From contig NZ_FNJU01000014.1 of the NCBI RefSeq assembly GCF_900104555.1, forward strand, positions 1-64,000: DNA of 64,000 nucleotides, read 5' to 3'. The stretch comes from Litchfieldia salsa. Lineage in GTDB: Bacteria; Bacillota; Bacilli; Bacillales; Bacillaceae_L. The position numbers and the translations under genes were made by a program. The notes under the pieces are model-generated. The model saw only the letters and a program-made list of their open reading frames with translations, searched no databases and was not told where the DNA came from. Positions 47,617-57,104 of the stretch are shown here, in pieces. Position 1 is the stretch's first letter. Each line of letters starts with the position of its first letter.

Positions 47617-49584
47617 TTAGCCCCAAACTTTTATATAATTCTTCCCTGCTTGTAAATTTGCAATGGGTCCTAATACACTCTTTTCTGCACGTTGTTTTCC
47701 TAATAAATCCTTATCCACGATTATTTCGCTACCATCTGGATTTTCAAATTCTGCATCAACAATAAGTGTTCTTTCTAGAGTTTTGGTAGATTGAATTTCT
47801 CCAAGGAATGACTCAAAGTCTTCTGGAAGGTTTATAGAAAGATAAACTTCATCTCCATCTTCGATCATTTTAATGTAGGGATTAAATTGATCTGCTACAA
47901 CTCTTTCATTCTCGTTTTCAAACGATTCAGCCCCATTATAGTATGCATTGTGATTAATATAAACAGGTTGTGCAACATTATGGAATGTACGGTGGTCACC
48001 ACCCTCTTGATCCACTGTCTTGATGTATTCCTCAAGTGATGTTGTATAACCATTATAGTGAACAGTACCAACATATTCATTTGTTAGCTCTGGAGAGGAT
48101 GTTCCATACGTACCAGCTACTTTCAGAGACTTGTCACCAATAATGATATTATTGTAGAATCGATCATCTCCACCATATACAGGAGCAAAGCCAGCTACCT
48201 CTGTACTATGTGGTACATGATATGGTGTTGGACGATCAAGCATTTTGCGTTGGACCATTTTCCCGCGAATTAGATTATTAATATAAGCTCCACCTTGGGC
48301 ATGGTTATCTAAAGCATAATCTGCTGTTAAAATATTGTGATCAACAATATAAGGGCCACTACTAACTTCGACAAACAAGTCGCGGTTATTTCTGTAAAAT
48401 AGATTTCTGCTCACTCTTGTACCTTGTGTCTGCCAATCTAACCATGTTCCTAAAGAACAGTCGTGAATACGATTGTCATGGATTTGAACGTCAATTGCTG
48501 CGTGTAACTTAATTCCAGCAATTTCATGTCCATAAAACTCGCGCTTTAATGCAATATTGTAAATATGATTGTTATAAATCTCACTGAATACACAGCCTAA
48601 ATGACCTACTATACCATTTTGACCACAATCATAGATTGTGTTATTTCGGATGATATGGGAACCGATTTTTTCTTTATTCCAGCCAATTTTAATCGCAGAA
48701 AAGACTGATTCTAACTGATATTGATATCCTGATTTATCTTTGCGGATCGTACGATAGTTATGACCTGTAGAAATTTCTTTACCGATACTAATCGCACTAC
48801 ATTTTGCGTCATGGATAACATTATCTTCGATGATCCATCCCTTACTCCAGTGAGGACCGATTAATCCTGGTTGATCAGCTGTTGGCGGAGTCCATGGTGT
48901 AGCCGCCTGGGCCATTTCAAAACCTCTCACGGTAATATAATTGACGCCAATTTCTTCTGGATAGAAACAAGCTTTGCGCACATTAATTTCTACTAATTCT
49001 TCATTAGGATTTTCTCCATGGAAATTAGCATAGATTGTTGTATGGTCATCATCAACTTCTGTATACCAAACAAATTTTGTTTGTTCTTGGTTATGTACGG
49101 GAACAACTGTCTTTGTCCAGTGGTCTAACACTTCTGTTTTCACTTCTGGATCTTTTAACTGTTCAAAAGTTTCTACCTCATAAAAGGATTGGCCATTTAA
49201 ATAAACGTCACCAAGGTGTTTTTCTGAACCATACACAATCCAGTCACCGAAAATCTTTTCTTTGTATGGATTATAATCTCCGAAGAATTCATTGTGTAGA
49301 ACAATTTTCCAGACAGTTCCTTCAACCTGTTCCCAATCTTGAATTTGCTCAGAGCCTTTAATGACAACTTTCTCACCTTTAGCTGCTTGATAAGTAATTC
49401 TTCGATATTCACTTAAGCCGCCATACTTCGGTTTTACCCATTCCCGATATTCCCCTTCATGGACAATAACAGTATCCCCTGCTTGAGCAACAGAGGCTGC
49501 CTTATTAATGGTTAAAAACGGGTTTTGTTTCGATCCTTCCGCATGATTAGAGCCGTTTTTTGCTACATGATATTCAAACGTCAT
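47617..49584 (-). CDS. GH120 beta-xylosidase (XylC type)
   Basis: 655 residues, no signal peptide, a right-handed parallel beta-helix protein. The sequence follows Thermoanaerobacterium XylC (GH120): YHVAKNGS start, HEGEYREWVKPKYGGLS, ATPWTPPTADQPGLIGPHWS, EFYGHEIAGIKLHAAIDVQ. The catalytic Asp in WLDWQ and Glu in LFVEV are 23 residues apart, the same spacing as the two catalytic residues known for XylC. It releases xylose from xylo-oligosaccharides in the cytoplasm. ATG 49584 is preceded by AAGGGGGAAGG; an upstream start at 49653 has none. It is divergent from an araC-type gene that probably controls it. Confidence 0.88.
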   Translation of the reverse strand: MTFEYHVAKNGSNHAEGSKQNPFLTINKAASVAQAGDTVIVHEGEYREWVKPKYGGLSEYRRITYQAAKGEKVVIKGSEQIQDWEQVEGTVWKIVLHNEFFGDYNPYKEKIFGDWIVYGSEKHLGDVYLNGQSFYEVETFEQLKDPEVKTEVLDHWTKTVVPVHNQEQTKFVWYTEVDDDHTTIYANFHGENPNEELVEINVRKACFYPEEIGVNYITVRGFEMAQAATPWTPPTADQPGLIGPHWSKGWIIEDNVIHDAKCSAISIGKEISTGHNYRTIRKDKSGYQYQLESVFSAIKIGWNKEKIGSHIIRNNTIYDCGQNGIVGHLGCVFSEIYNNHIYNIALKREFYGHEIAGIKLHAAIDVQIHDNRIHDCSLGTWLDWQTQGTRVSRNLFYRNNRDLFVEVSSGPYIVDHNILTADYALDNHAQGGAYINNLIRGKMVQRKMLDRPTPYHVPHSTEVAGFAPVYGGDDRFYNNIIIGDKSLKVAGTYGTSSPELTNEYVGTVHYNGYTTSLEEYIKTVDQEGGDHRTFHNVAQPVYINHNAYYNGAESFENENERVVADQFNPYIKMIEDGDEVYLSINLPEDFESFLGEIQSTKTLERTLIVDAEFENPDGSEIIVDKDLLGKQRAEKSVLGPIANLQAGKNYIKVWG

Positions 49585-49722
49585 TTTCCTTCCCCCTTTA
49601 TATATCAAACCTAAGCTCATTATAGGAGCAAAGCAATGCAGGTTTCTATTCAAAATATAGTATAATTTAAGACAATATTAGTGTTTATTTTAAATGTTAA
49701 GAAGTATAAAAATTCACACTCA

Positions 49723-49849
49723 GTTTTAGTGTCTAGCTCCAGCGCCTAGCCCCTCGGGGTCATAAGTCAAATCACTTCAGAAATCAAGATTTCCTGCGTG
49801 ATTCGTCTTATGCCTGTCGGGGCTGAGCAAGGCGCTTGCGCTTTTCTTA
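49723..49849. repeat. 127-bp long-hairpin repeat, copy 2
   Basis: Same limits as copy 1 at 10112 (GTTTTAGTGTCTA to GCTTTTCTTA) and the same length. AGCGCCT/AGGCGCT, AGCCCC/GGGGCT, CATAAG/CTTATG, AATCAC/GTGATT and GAAATC/GATTTC pair in order, so the whole element folds into one hairpin. It ends right before the ribosome site GGGGGAG of the araC-type gene. Confidence 0.88.
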
Positions 49850-49862
49850 GGGGGAGAAGCTT

Positions 49863-50618
49863 TTGGTGTTTTTTGAAGATCACGGAATTGAAGAGAAAGA
49901 ATTCTTTCAATCTTTTAAACCAGTTAATAATACCTTTCCTCTTCACTTTCATAGAGCTTACGAACTCATCATTGTCAATGAAGGGGAATTACTAGTAAAA
50001 ATTAATCAAAAAGAGTATGTAATGAATCAAAATGATATCGCATTTATTTTTAATAACCAAATGCATGAATTTAAAACCATGGACCATTCCGACATTTCCA
50101 TCGTTATCTTTTCACCTGAACTCATTGGCCATTTTTTCATGAATTATAGGGGATATGTCCCAGAAAATAATGTGATTCACTTAAGTAAGATCCCTGATTT
50201 GAATAAACTAGATTCCATTTATAGACAGAAAAGCTTTCTGTATGATATTTGCAGTGCATTGGTCGAGAACACTGAATTTGTTCCTGTGGAACACTCAACC
50301 AAGACGAAAGTATTACATAAAATTCTACTGTATGTGGATAGGAATTATAAAGAGGATTGCACGCTGAAAGCAATCGCAAAAGAATTACAATATGATTATC
50401 CCTACCTGTCCAAACTTTTTGTCCAAATGACGAATATGGGATTTACTGAATACTTGAATCACTATAGAATTTCACAAGCTTGTTATCTGTTAAAAAATAG
50501 TCAGCAACCGATTGGGGAGATAGCTATAAATAGCGGGTATAATAACCTTAGGTCATTTCATCGTAATTTCAAAAGAATCACTAGTCATTCACCTAGAGAA
50601 TTTAGAGAATTACCTTAG
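49863..50618 (+). CDS. AraC-family transcriptional regulator
   Basis: 251 residues. An N-terminal cupin-like sensor (residues 1-90; PLHFHRAYELIIVNEGELLV) is followed by two helix-turn-helix motifs at 160-245 (LKAIAKELQYDYPYLSKLF and IGEIAINSGYNNLRSFHRNF). TTG at 49863 or GTG at 49866 starts the gene behind GGGGGAG. Divergent to the GH120 gene, it probably responds to a xylose-containing sugar. A long hairpin repeat covers its leader, so mRNA folding may affect its translation. Confidence 0.86.
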   Translation: MVFFEDHGIEEKEFFQSFKPVNNTFPLHFHRAYELIIVNEGELLVKINQKEYVMNQNDIAFIFNNQMHEFKTMDHSDISIVIFSPELIGHFFMNYRGYVPENNVIHLSKIPDLNKLDSIYRQKSFLYDICSALVENTEFVPVEHSTKTKVLHKILLYVDRNYKEDCTLKAIAKELQYDYPYLSKLFVQMTNMGFTEYLNHYRISQACYLLKNSQQPIGEIAINSGYNNLRSFHRNFKRITSHSPREFRELP

Positions 50619-50700
50619 GATTATTTAGACAAATTGATCGTTTGCCTGGTGGGGAAGTTAGTAGAAAGAATGTTGAATCTAGAGCCTAACTTTATCATTG

Positions 50701-50788
50701 AGAATGAAAATCATTATTAAAAAACTATTGATTTTTCAAAATTGTGTGTGTATAATTCATTATTGTAGTGATAACAATTATCATTATC
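50701..50788 (+). promoter_or_regulatory. Fur-controlled promoter, two Fur boxes
   Basis: TTGATT (50729-50734), 17 bases, TATAAT (50752-50757). Two 19-bp Fur boxes match GATAATGATAATCATTATC at 16 of 19 positions each: 50701-50719 (upstream of -35) and 50770-50788 (downstream of -10). Iron-dependent repression is expected. Confidence 0.88.
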
Positions 50789-50829
50789 ATTAATAGATAA
50801 ATAAAGTGAAAAAAAGGGGAGTAGGAACA

Positions 50830-51846
50830 ATGAATACATATTTCTTAAATAGAAAATTTTCTTTACTTGCTATTATCTTGGTCTTTACGATGTTTCTAGC
50901 AGCTTGTGGAAACCAGGGGGCTGAGGAAGCACCGGCTACTGAGAATAAATCAGAACAAACAGAGGATACAGGTGCTGAAGAAGAACAAGCAGAAGCAGAT
51001 GTTCGTGAAATTACACATGCATTAGGAACGACAAAGATAGAAGGAACACCACAAAAAATTGTTACATTATACCAAGGTGCGACAGATGCAATTGTTGCAT
51101 TTGAAGTAAAGCCAGTAGGTGTGGTGGAATCTTGGGTTCAACAACCAAATTATGAATATCTTCGTGCTGATTTAGAAGGAGTTAAGATTGTTGGTCTTGA
51201 AACTCAGCCAAACTTAGAAGAAATTGCAGCGCTAAAACCAGATTTAATCATTGCTTCAAAGCTTCGTCATGAAGAAGTTTATGCACAATTAAGTGAGATT
51301 GCACCAACAGTTGCACATGAGACTGTGTTTGATTTCAAAGGTACAGTGGAGTTAATGGGAGAAGCAATGAATCAACAAGAAAAAGCTGATGAGCTTCTTG
51401 CTGCTTGGGATAACCGAGTTGCTGATTTCCAAACAAAGGTTGCTGATAAGCTTGGTGATAAGTGGCCTGTTAATGTGTCGATCTTAAACTTTAGAGCAGA
51501 TCATGCACGTATTTACTTTACTGGGTTTGCTGGTTCTATTTTAGCAGAGCTTGGATTCACTCGTCCTGAGAACCAACAAAGTGAAGAGTGGGGAGTCCAA
51601 TTAACGGATAAAGAAAGCATTACAGAAATGAATGCAGATGTGTTTTACATCTTTAATGAAGATGATCCAGCCGTACAAAAAACGTTCGAGGAGTGGACAG
51701 CTCATCCACTATGGAAAAATCTTGATGCGGTAAAAGCAGAACAGGTTCACATGGTTGATGAAGTCACTTGGAACATGGCTGGAGGAATTATCGCAGCAAA
51801 CCTAATGCTAGATGATGTTTATGATAGATTTGAATTAGAAAAATAA
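50830..51846 (+). CDS. iron-siderophore-binding lipoprotein
   Basis: 338 residues. Lipoprotein signal with lipobox LAAC, an acidic Glu/Gln-rich linker, then a class III (two-lobed, single helix linker) binding domain. Marks are PQKIVTLYQGATDAIVA, VGLETQPNLEEIAALKPDLIIAS and the WNMAGGIIAANLMLDD end. Similar to the B. subtilis YfiY type that binds hydroxamate or citrate-based siderophores. The ATG at 50830 has AAAGGGGAG upstream. First gene of a Fur-controlled importer; the ligand is not certain. Confidence 0.88.
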   Translation: MNTYFLNRKFSLLAIILVFTMFLAACGNQGAEEAPATENKSEQTEDTGAEEEQAEADVREITHALGTTKIEGTPQKIVTLYQGATDAIVAFEVKPVGVVESWVQQPNYEYLRADLEGVKIVGLETQPNLEEIAALKPDLIIASKLRHEEVYAQLSEIAPTVAHETVFDFKGTVELMGEAMNQQEKADELLAAWDNRVADFQTKVADKLGDKWPVNVSILNFRADHARIYFTGFAGSILAELGFTRPENQQSEEWGVQLTDKESITEMNADVFYIFNEDDPAVQKTFEEWTAHPLWKNLDAVKAEQVHMVDEVTWNMAGGIIAANLMLDDVYDRFELEK

Positions 51847-51854
51847 GATAGCAT

Positions 51855-51885
51855 GATAGGGGTAGATATATCTTCCCCTATTTTG
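51855..51885 (+). terminator. attenuating terminator after binding protein gene
   Basis: ATAGGGG and CCCCTAT with an inner AGATATATCT palindrome, then TTTTG. It lies between the binding-protein gene and the permeases and should lower permease expression relative to the lipoprotein. Confidence 0.75.
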
Positions 51886-51949
51886 TTTGTTTATGCGACA
51901 ATAGGATTATAGCTTTTAAAGAGAAATACATACGAAAGAGGAAATCTCA

Positions 51950-52966
51950 ATGAATCATCTATTAAGGCGAACACCATATAAAATAGCAGGCCTGTTAATA
52001 GGCTTTTTCATCGTAGGACTATCCTTTATCCTTAGTATTTCGCTCGGTAAAACGCCAATCCCCTTTCAAACTGTCATTGATGCATTTTTTTCATATGATG
52101 AGGCGGTAACGGAGCACGTGATTATTACAACATCAAGACTATCCAGAGCGGTGATTGCTGCTGTAATAGGTGCGGGTTTGGCTATTGCAGGTGCACTAAT
52201 GCAAGCCTTAACAAAAAATCCACTTGCAGCACCAGATATTTTTGGGATCAATGCGGGTGCATTGTTTTTTATCGTTGCAGCTGCTACTTTTTTCAATGTG
52301 GATTCGTTAGTTAGTTATATGTGGATTGCTTTTTTAGGTGCAAGTATTGCAGGTGTTCTCGTCTATTTCTTAGGGTCGTTTGGGAGGGACGGGCTCTCGC
52401 CAATCAAAATAGTATTAGCGGGTGCAGCCATTACCGCTTTATTTGTTTCTTTTACACAAGGAATGTTGGTAATAGATGAGCAAAATATTCAAAGTGTACT
52501 ATTTTGGTTGGCAGGTTCAGTTGCAGGACGAAGTATGGATATGTTACTGCCCGTGCTTCCCTTTATGATTGGTGCTGCTGTTATGACTTTATTCTTAGGA
52601 AGGCAAATCAACATTTTGATGTCTGGTGAGGATGTGGCAAAAAGCTTAGGGCAACGCACCTTACTTCTCAAATTCATGATGGGGATTGCCATTGTTTTCT
52701 TGGCTGGAGGGGCGGTGGCGGTTGCAGGGTCGATCGGATTTATTGGTTTAATTGTTCCTCATATGATTCGCGGAATTGTTGGAACAGATTATAGATGGGT
52801 TCTTCCTTTTAGTGCATTAGGTGGAGCAAGTCTTTTACTGCTTGCAGATATTGCTGCAAGGTTTGTAATTATGCCGCAAGAAATGCCAATCGGTGTAATG
52901 ACTGCTCTTTTAGGAACACCTTTCTTTATCTATATTGCACGTAAGGGGCTTACAAAAGATGAGTAA
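51950..52966 (+). CDS. iron-siderophore ABC permease (FecCD family)
   Basis: 338 residues, about nine to ten spans, BtuC/FecCD family. Typical segments are GAGLAIAGALMQALTKNPLAAPDIFGINAGA and the cytoplasmic coupling region SLGQR, plus GSIGFIGLIVPHMIR near residue 265. ATG at 51950 after AGAGGAAA. It overlaps the next permease by eight bases. Order and pairing resemble B. subtilis yfiZ-yfhA. Confidence 0.9.
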   Translation: MNHLLRRTPYKIAGLLIGFFIVGLSFILSISLGKTPIPFQTVIDAFFSYDEAVTEHVIITTSRLSRAVIAAVIGAGLAIAGALMQALTKNPLAAPDIFGINAGALFFIVAAATFFNVDSLVSYMWIAFLGASIAGVLVYFLGSFGRDGLSPIKIVLAGAAITALFVSFTQGMLVIDEQNIQSVLFWLAGSVAGRSMDMLLPVLPFMIGAAVMTLFLGRQINILMSGEDVAKSLGQRTLLLKFMMGIAIVFLAGGAVAVAGSIGFIGLIVPHMIRGIVGTDYRWVLPFSALGGASLLLLADIAARFVIMPQEMPIGVMTALLGTPFFIYIARKGLTKDE

Positions 52967-53999
52967 ATTTATCACGATACGAAATAAATCTGGCTCTATT
53001 TCCTTTCAAATTTATAACAAAACATTGTTTGTTTTTTCCCTTTTGCTTTTGCTATCCTTTTCCGTTGTCCTGCTGAGCTTATCGGTAGGGAGCAGTTTCA
53101 TCCATCCACTATCTGTGATCAAATACTTAGTTGGCTATGGAAGTGAGGAGCATGCATTTATTCTTCATACGCTGAGACTACCGAGAACATTGCTCGCTTT
53201 TATGGTAGGAGCTGCACTTGGAGTTTCTGGGCTAATCTTACAAGGAATCATTCGAAACCCTTTGGCCTCTCCAGACATTATTGGGATTACCGGTGGTGCA
53301 TCTGTTGGGGCGATTATCTTTATTGTCTATTTTATGGGAGCAATGAGTTTACAATGGCTACCTTTAGCAGCTATTTTAGGAGCTGGCATCGTATCCATCT
53401 TAATCTACTTGTTGTCTTGGAAAAAAGGGGTTACACCGATTCGTCTTGTTTTAATTGGAATCGGAATTTCAGCAGCAATGAATGCGTTTATAACTATGAT
53501 GCTCGTTATTAGTGAAACGACTGTTACTACAAAGGCGTATCTATGGTTAACAGGGAGTGTCTATGGCGCGAATTGGCAGAATGTATATTCCATGTTACCT
53601 TGGATTTTGATCTTCATACCATTGACTCTATTATTTTCAAGGGTGGTAAATGCGAAGGAATTAGGGGACGACGTTGGGATTGGATTAGGAATTAGAGTTC
53701 AGTATTATCGATTTCTTTTACTTTTAATTAGTGTAGCTCTAGCAGGTTCAGCTGTGGCTTTTGCAGGAGGGATCGGCTTCGTTGGGTTAGTAGCCCCACA
53801 CATTGCAAGAATGCTAATTGGCCGTTCCTTTGCAGCACTTGTTTTACTTTCAACCTTAATTGGAGGAATGATTGTTTCAATCGCGGATATTATCGCACGG
53901 ACCGTCTTTTTACCACTTGATATTCCAGCTGGCGTATTTACTGCTGGGATTGGAGCACCGTTCTTTATTTACTTACTATATAGAAATAGAAATATGTAA
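52959..53999 (+). CDS. iron-siderophore ABC permease (FecCD family)
   Basis: 346 residues, partner of the preceding permease. GVSGLILQGIIRNPLASPDIIGITGGASVG and GGIGFVGLVAPHIARMLIG are the family signatures. The ATG at 52959 lies inside the end of the previous gene (ATGAGTAA) with AAGGGG nine bases upstream. No ATPase gene follows, so a shared ATPase such as YusV is expected elsewhere on the chromosome. Confidence 0.9.
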   Translation: MSKFITIRNKSGSISFQIYNKTLFVFSLLLLLSFSVVLLSLSVGSSFIHPLSVIKYLVGYGSEEHAFILHTLRLPRTLLAFMVGAALGVSGLILQGIIRNPLASPDIIGITGGASVGAIIFIVYFMGAMSLQWLPLAAILGAGIVSILIYLLSWKKGVTPIRLVLIGIGISAAMNAFITMMLVISETTVTTKAYLWLTGSVYGANWQNVYSMLPWILIFIPLTLLFSRVVNAKELGDDVGIGLGIRVQYYRFLLLLISVALAGSAVAFAGGIGFVGLVAPHIARMLIGRSFAALVLLSTLIGGMIVSIADIIARTVFLPLDIPAGVFTAGIGAPFFIYLLYRNRNM

Positions 54000-54022
54000 A
54001 GTGATCATGTGAAAATCTCTAT

Positions 54023-54071
54023 CTAAAGTATAGTCTACTTCTTGTATTCAAGGAGGTGGGCTATACTTTAG
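54023..54071. repeat. 49-bp hairpin like the integrase leader
   Basis: CTAAAGTATAG and CTATACTTTAG outer arms, TCTACTTC facing AGGAGGTGG inside. The shape and the AGGAGGT in the right arm match the leader hairpin before the integrase fragment at 31613. Here it can act as terminator of the iron operon; no integrase follows. Confidence 0.6.
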
Positions 54072-54124
54072 TTATATCACAGGAGTTAAGAAAGTGTGTT
54101 ACGGAAAAAAGGGGGCGATATAAC

Positions 54125-55093
54125 TTGGCTAAACGATTTGGATGGGCATATGTTGGAAGTGGAAGTATCGCACAAAAAACCGCTAATCAAATACTTTCCA
54201 CAGGTGACCATAAGATCATATCAGTCTGGTCTAATCGAAAAGAAAACGCAGATAAATTTGCTAAAAAATATAATTGTTTAGCATTTGAAAAGATGGAAGA
54301 TGCGATACAAGCTCAAGGGGTAGAAGGAGTTTACATAGCGACACCACACACTGCGCATTTTAACAATGCATTGCTAGCATTAAAATGCAAAAAGCCAGTC
54401 TTAATAGAAAAAACAATAACAGTAAATGCAACAGAATTAAAGATGCTATTAGAATATGGAACAAAACACAACTTGTATATAGGGGAAGCTATGTGGACGA
54501 AATTCAATCCATTAGCTAAATATATAAACGATTATGTAAAAGAGGGTCATATAGGTGATATTTTAGAGATGGATGCTGATTTTTCTGTTTGGTCTCCAAT
54601 AAGAAAAAGAGTTAATAGACCTGAGTTAGGAGGAGGAGCCTTACTTGATTTAGGAGTTTATCCTATAACCTATAGTCATATGTTGTTAGGAAAGCCATCA
54701 GCTATAGATGCCAAAACGAAATTAAATAAATTTGGTGTGGATGGTGATGATAAAATTAAACTAATGAATCAAAATGGTTCAGTAAGTAGTATCTCAACTT
54801 CCATCTTTAAATATAGAAGTATCCAGGCAAATATAATAGGAACTAAGGGGAAAATCAAGGTGCCTAATTTCTTTTCAGGTAACAAAGCAGTTATAACATC
54901 AAATGGAAAAAAGTTTGTTCATAAAACAGAACGTAGTAGTTATACCTATCAATTTAATAAGGTAGCCCTGGATATTAGGCAAGGAAAATTAGAAAGTGAA
55001 GAGGTACAGCATAAAGATAGTCTAGAAATCATGGAAATCATGGACGAGTGTCGAAAGCAATTTGATGTCTATTATGAAAATGATAGAGTCTAA
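54125..55093 (+). CDS. Gfo/Idh/MocA-family oxidoreductase
   Basis: 322 residues. N-terminal NAD(P) fold with GSGSIAQKTA, VYIATPHTAHF and VLIEKTITVNA (the family EKP motif reads EKT here), then the C-terminal substrate domain with GGGALLDLGVYPI. Enzymes of this family oxidise or reduce sugars and related polyols; the substrate cannot be told. The start is TTG at 54125 behind AAGGGGG; a GTG at 54056 would begin inside the hairpin. Single gene, followed by an integrase-end hairpin. Confidence 0.82.
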   Translation: MAKRFGWAYVGSGSIAQKTANQILSTGDHKIISVWSNRKENADKFAKKYNCLAFEKMEDAIQAQGVEGVYIATPHTAHFNNALLALKCKKPVLIEKTITVNATELKMLLEYGTKHNLYIGEAMWTKFNPLAKYINDYVKEGHIGDILEMDADFSVWSPIRKRVNRPELGGGALLDLGVYPITYSHMLLGKPSAIDAKTKLNKFGVDGDDKIKLMNQNGSVSSISTSIFKYRSIQANIIGTKGKIKVPNFFSGNKAVITSNGKKFVHKTERSSYTYQFNKVALDIRQGKLESEEVQHKDSLEIMEIMDECRKQFDVYYENDRV

Positions 55094-55113
55094 GAAATCT
55101 TGGTAAAATTTTT

Positions 55114-55160
55114 GGAAGCTTGTCATAAGTTGAATCAAACTTATGAGAAGCTTCTTTTCT
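55114..55160. repeat. integrase 3'-end hairpin scar
   Basis: GGAAGCTTGTCATAAGTT ... AACTTATGAGAAGCTTC with T-rich end. The minus strand reads EASHKFDS before a one-base shift, again the integrase C-terminal segment. Acts as a plausible terminator for the oxidoreductase gene. Confidence 0.55.
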
Positions 55161-55302
55161 TTTCTTGCTAGCGCTGAGGGTAGACTACAAAAGAGAAACG
55201 CAGTGTAACATGTAAGAAACAAATGTCTTTCAGTGAAACACAAATCTATCGATCTCTGGATTATCTCGAATGCGCTTTTTATCTATATAATAAGATTTGT
55301 AA

Positions 55303-56820
<1,518 letters not shown>

Positions 56821-56845
56821 TCGATAAAACACTGTTTTAGGGTAG

Positions 56846-56871
56846 CCTCTCGGAATCTCCGAGAGGTTTTT
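56846..56871 (+). terminator. GH1 gene terminator
   Basis: CCTCTCGGA and TCCGAGAGG around ATC, then TTTTTG. A short stretch at 56955-56985 (GAAGGATATTACACTGC) vaguely recalls the repeat R end. Confidence 0.85.
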
Positions 56872-57104
56872 GTGTTTCCTATTTATTATAAATCAAATTG
56901 ATTCTAAAACTATACTTTAAAGTGAGCTACTCTAGGGATTAACGCATATCTATGAAGGATATTACACTGCTATAACGGGTATAACAAAAGAGGATGCTAA
57001 AAATCACAAAGGAATGACACATTTATTCATGTAATACAGTGATATAATTAGTTAAATTTACCATTTATTGTGTGTAAGCATATTTCTAAAGGAGGGATTA
57101 CCTA

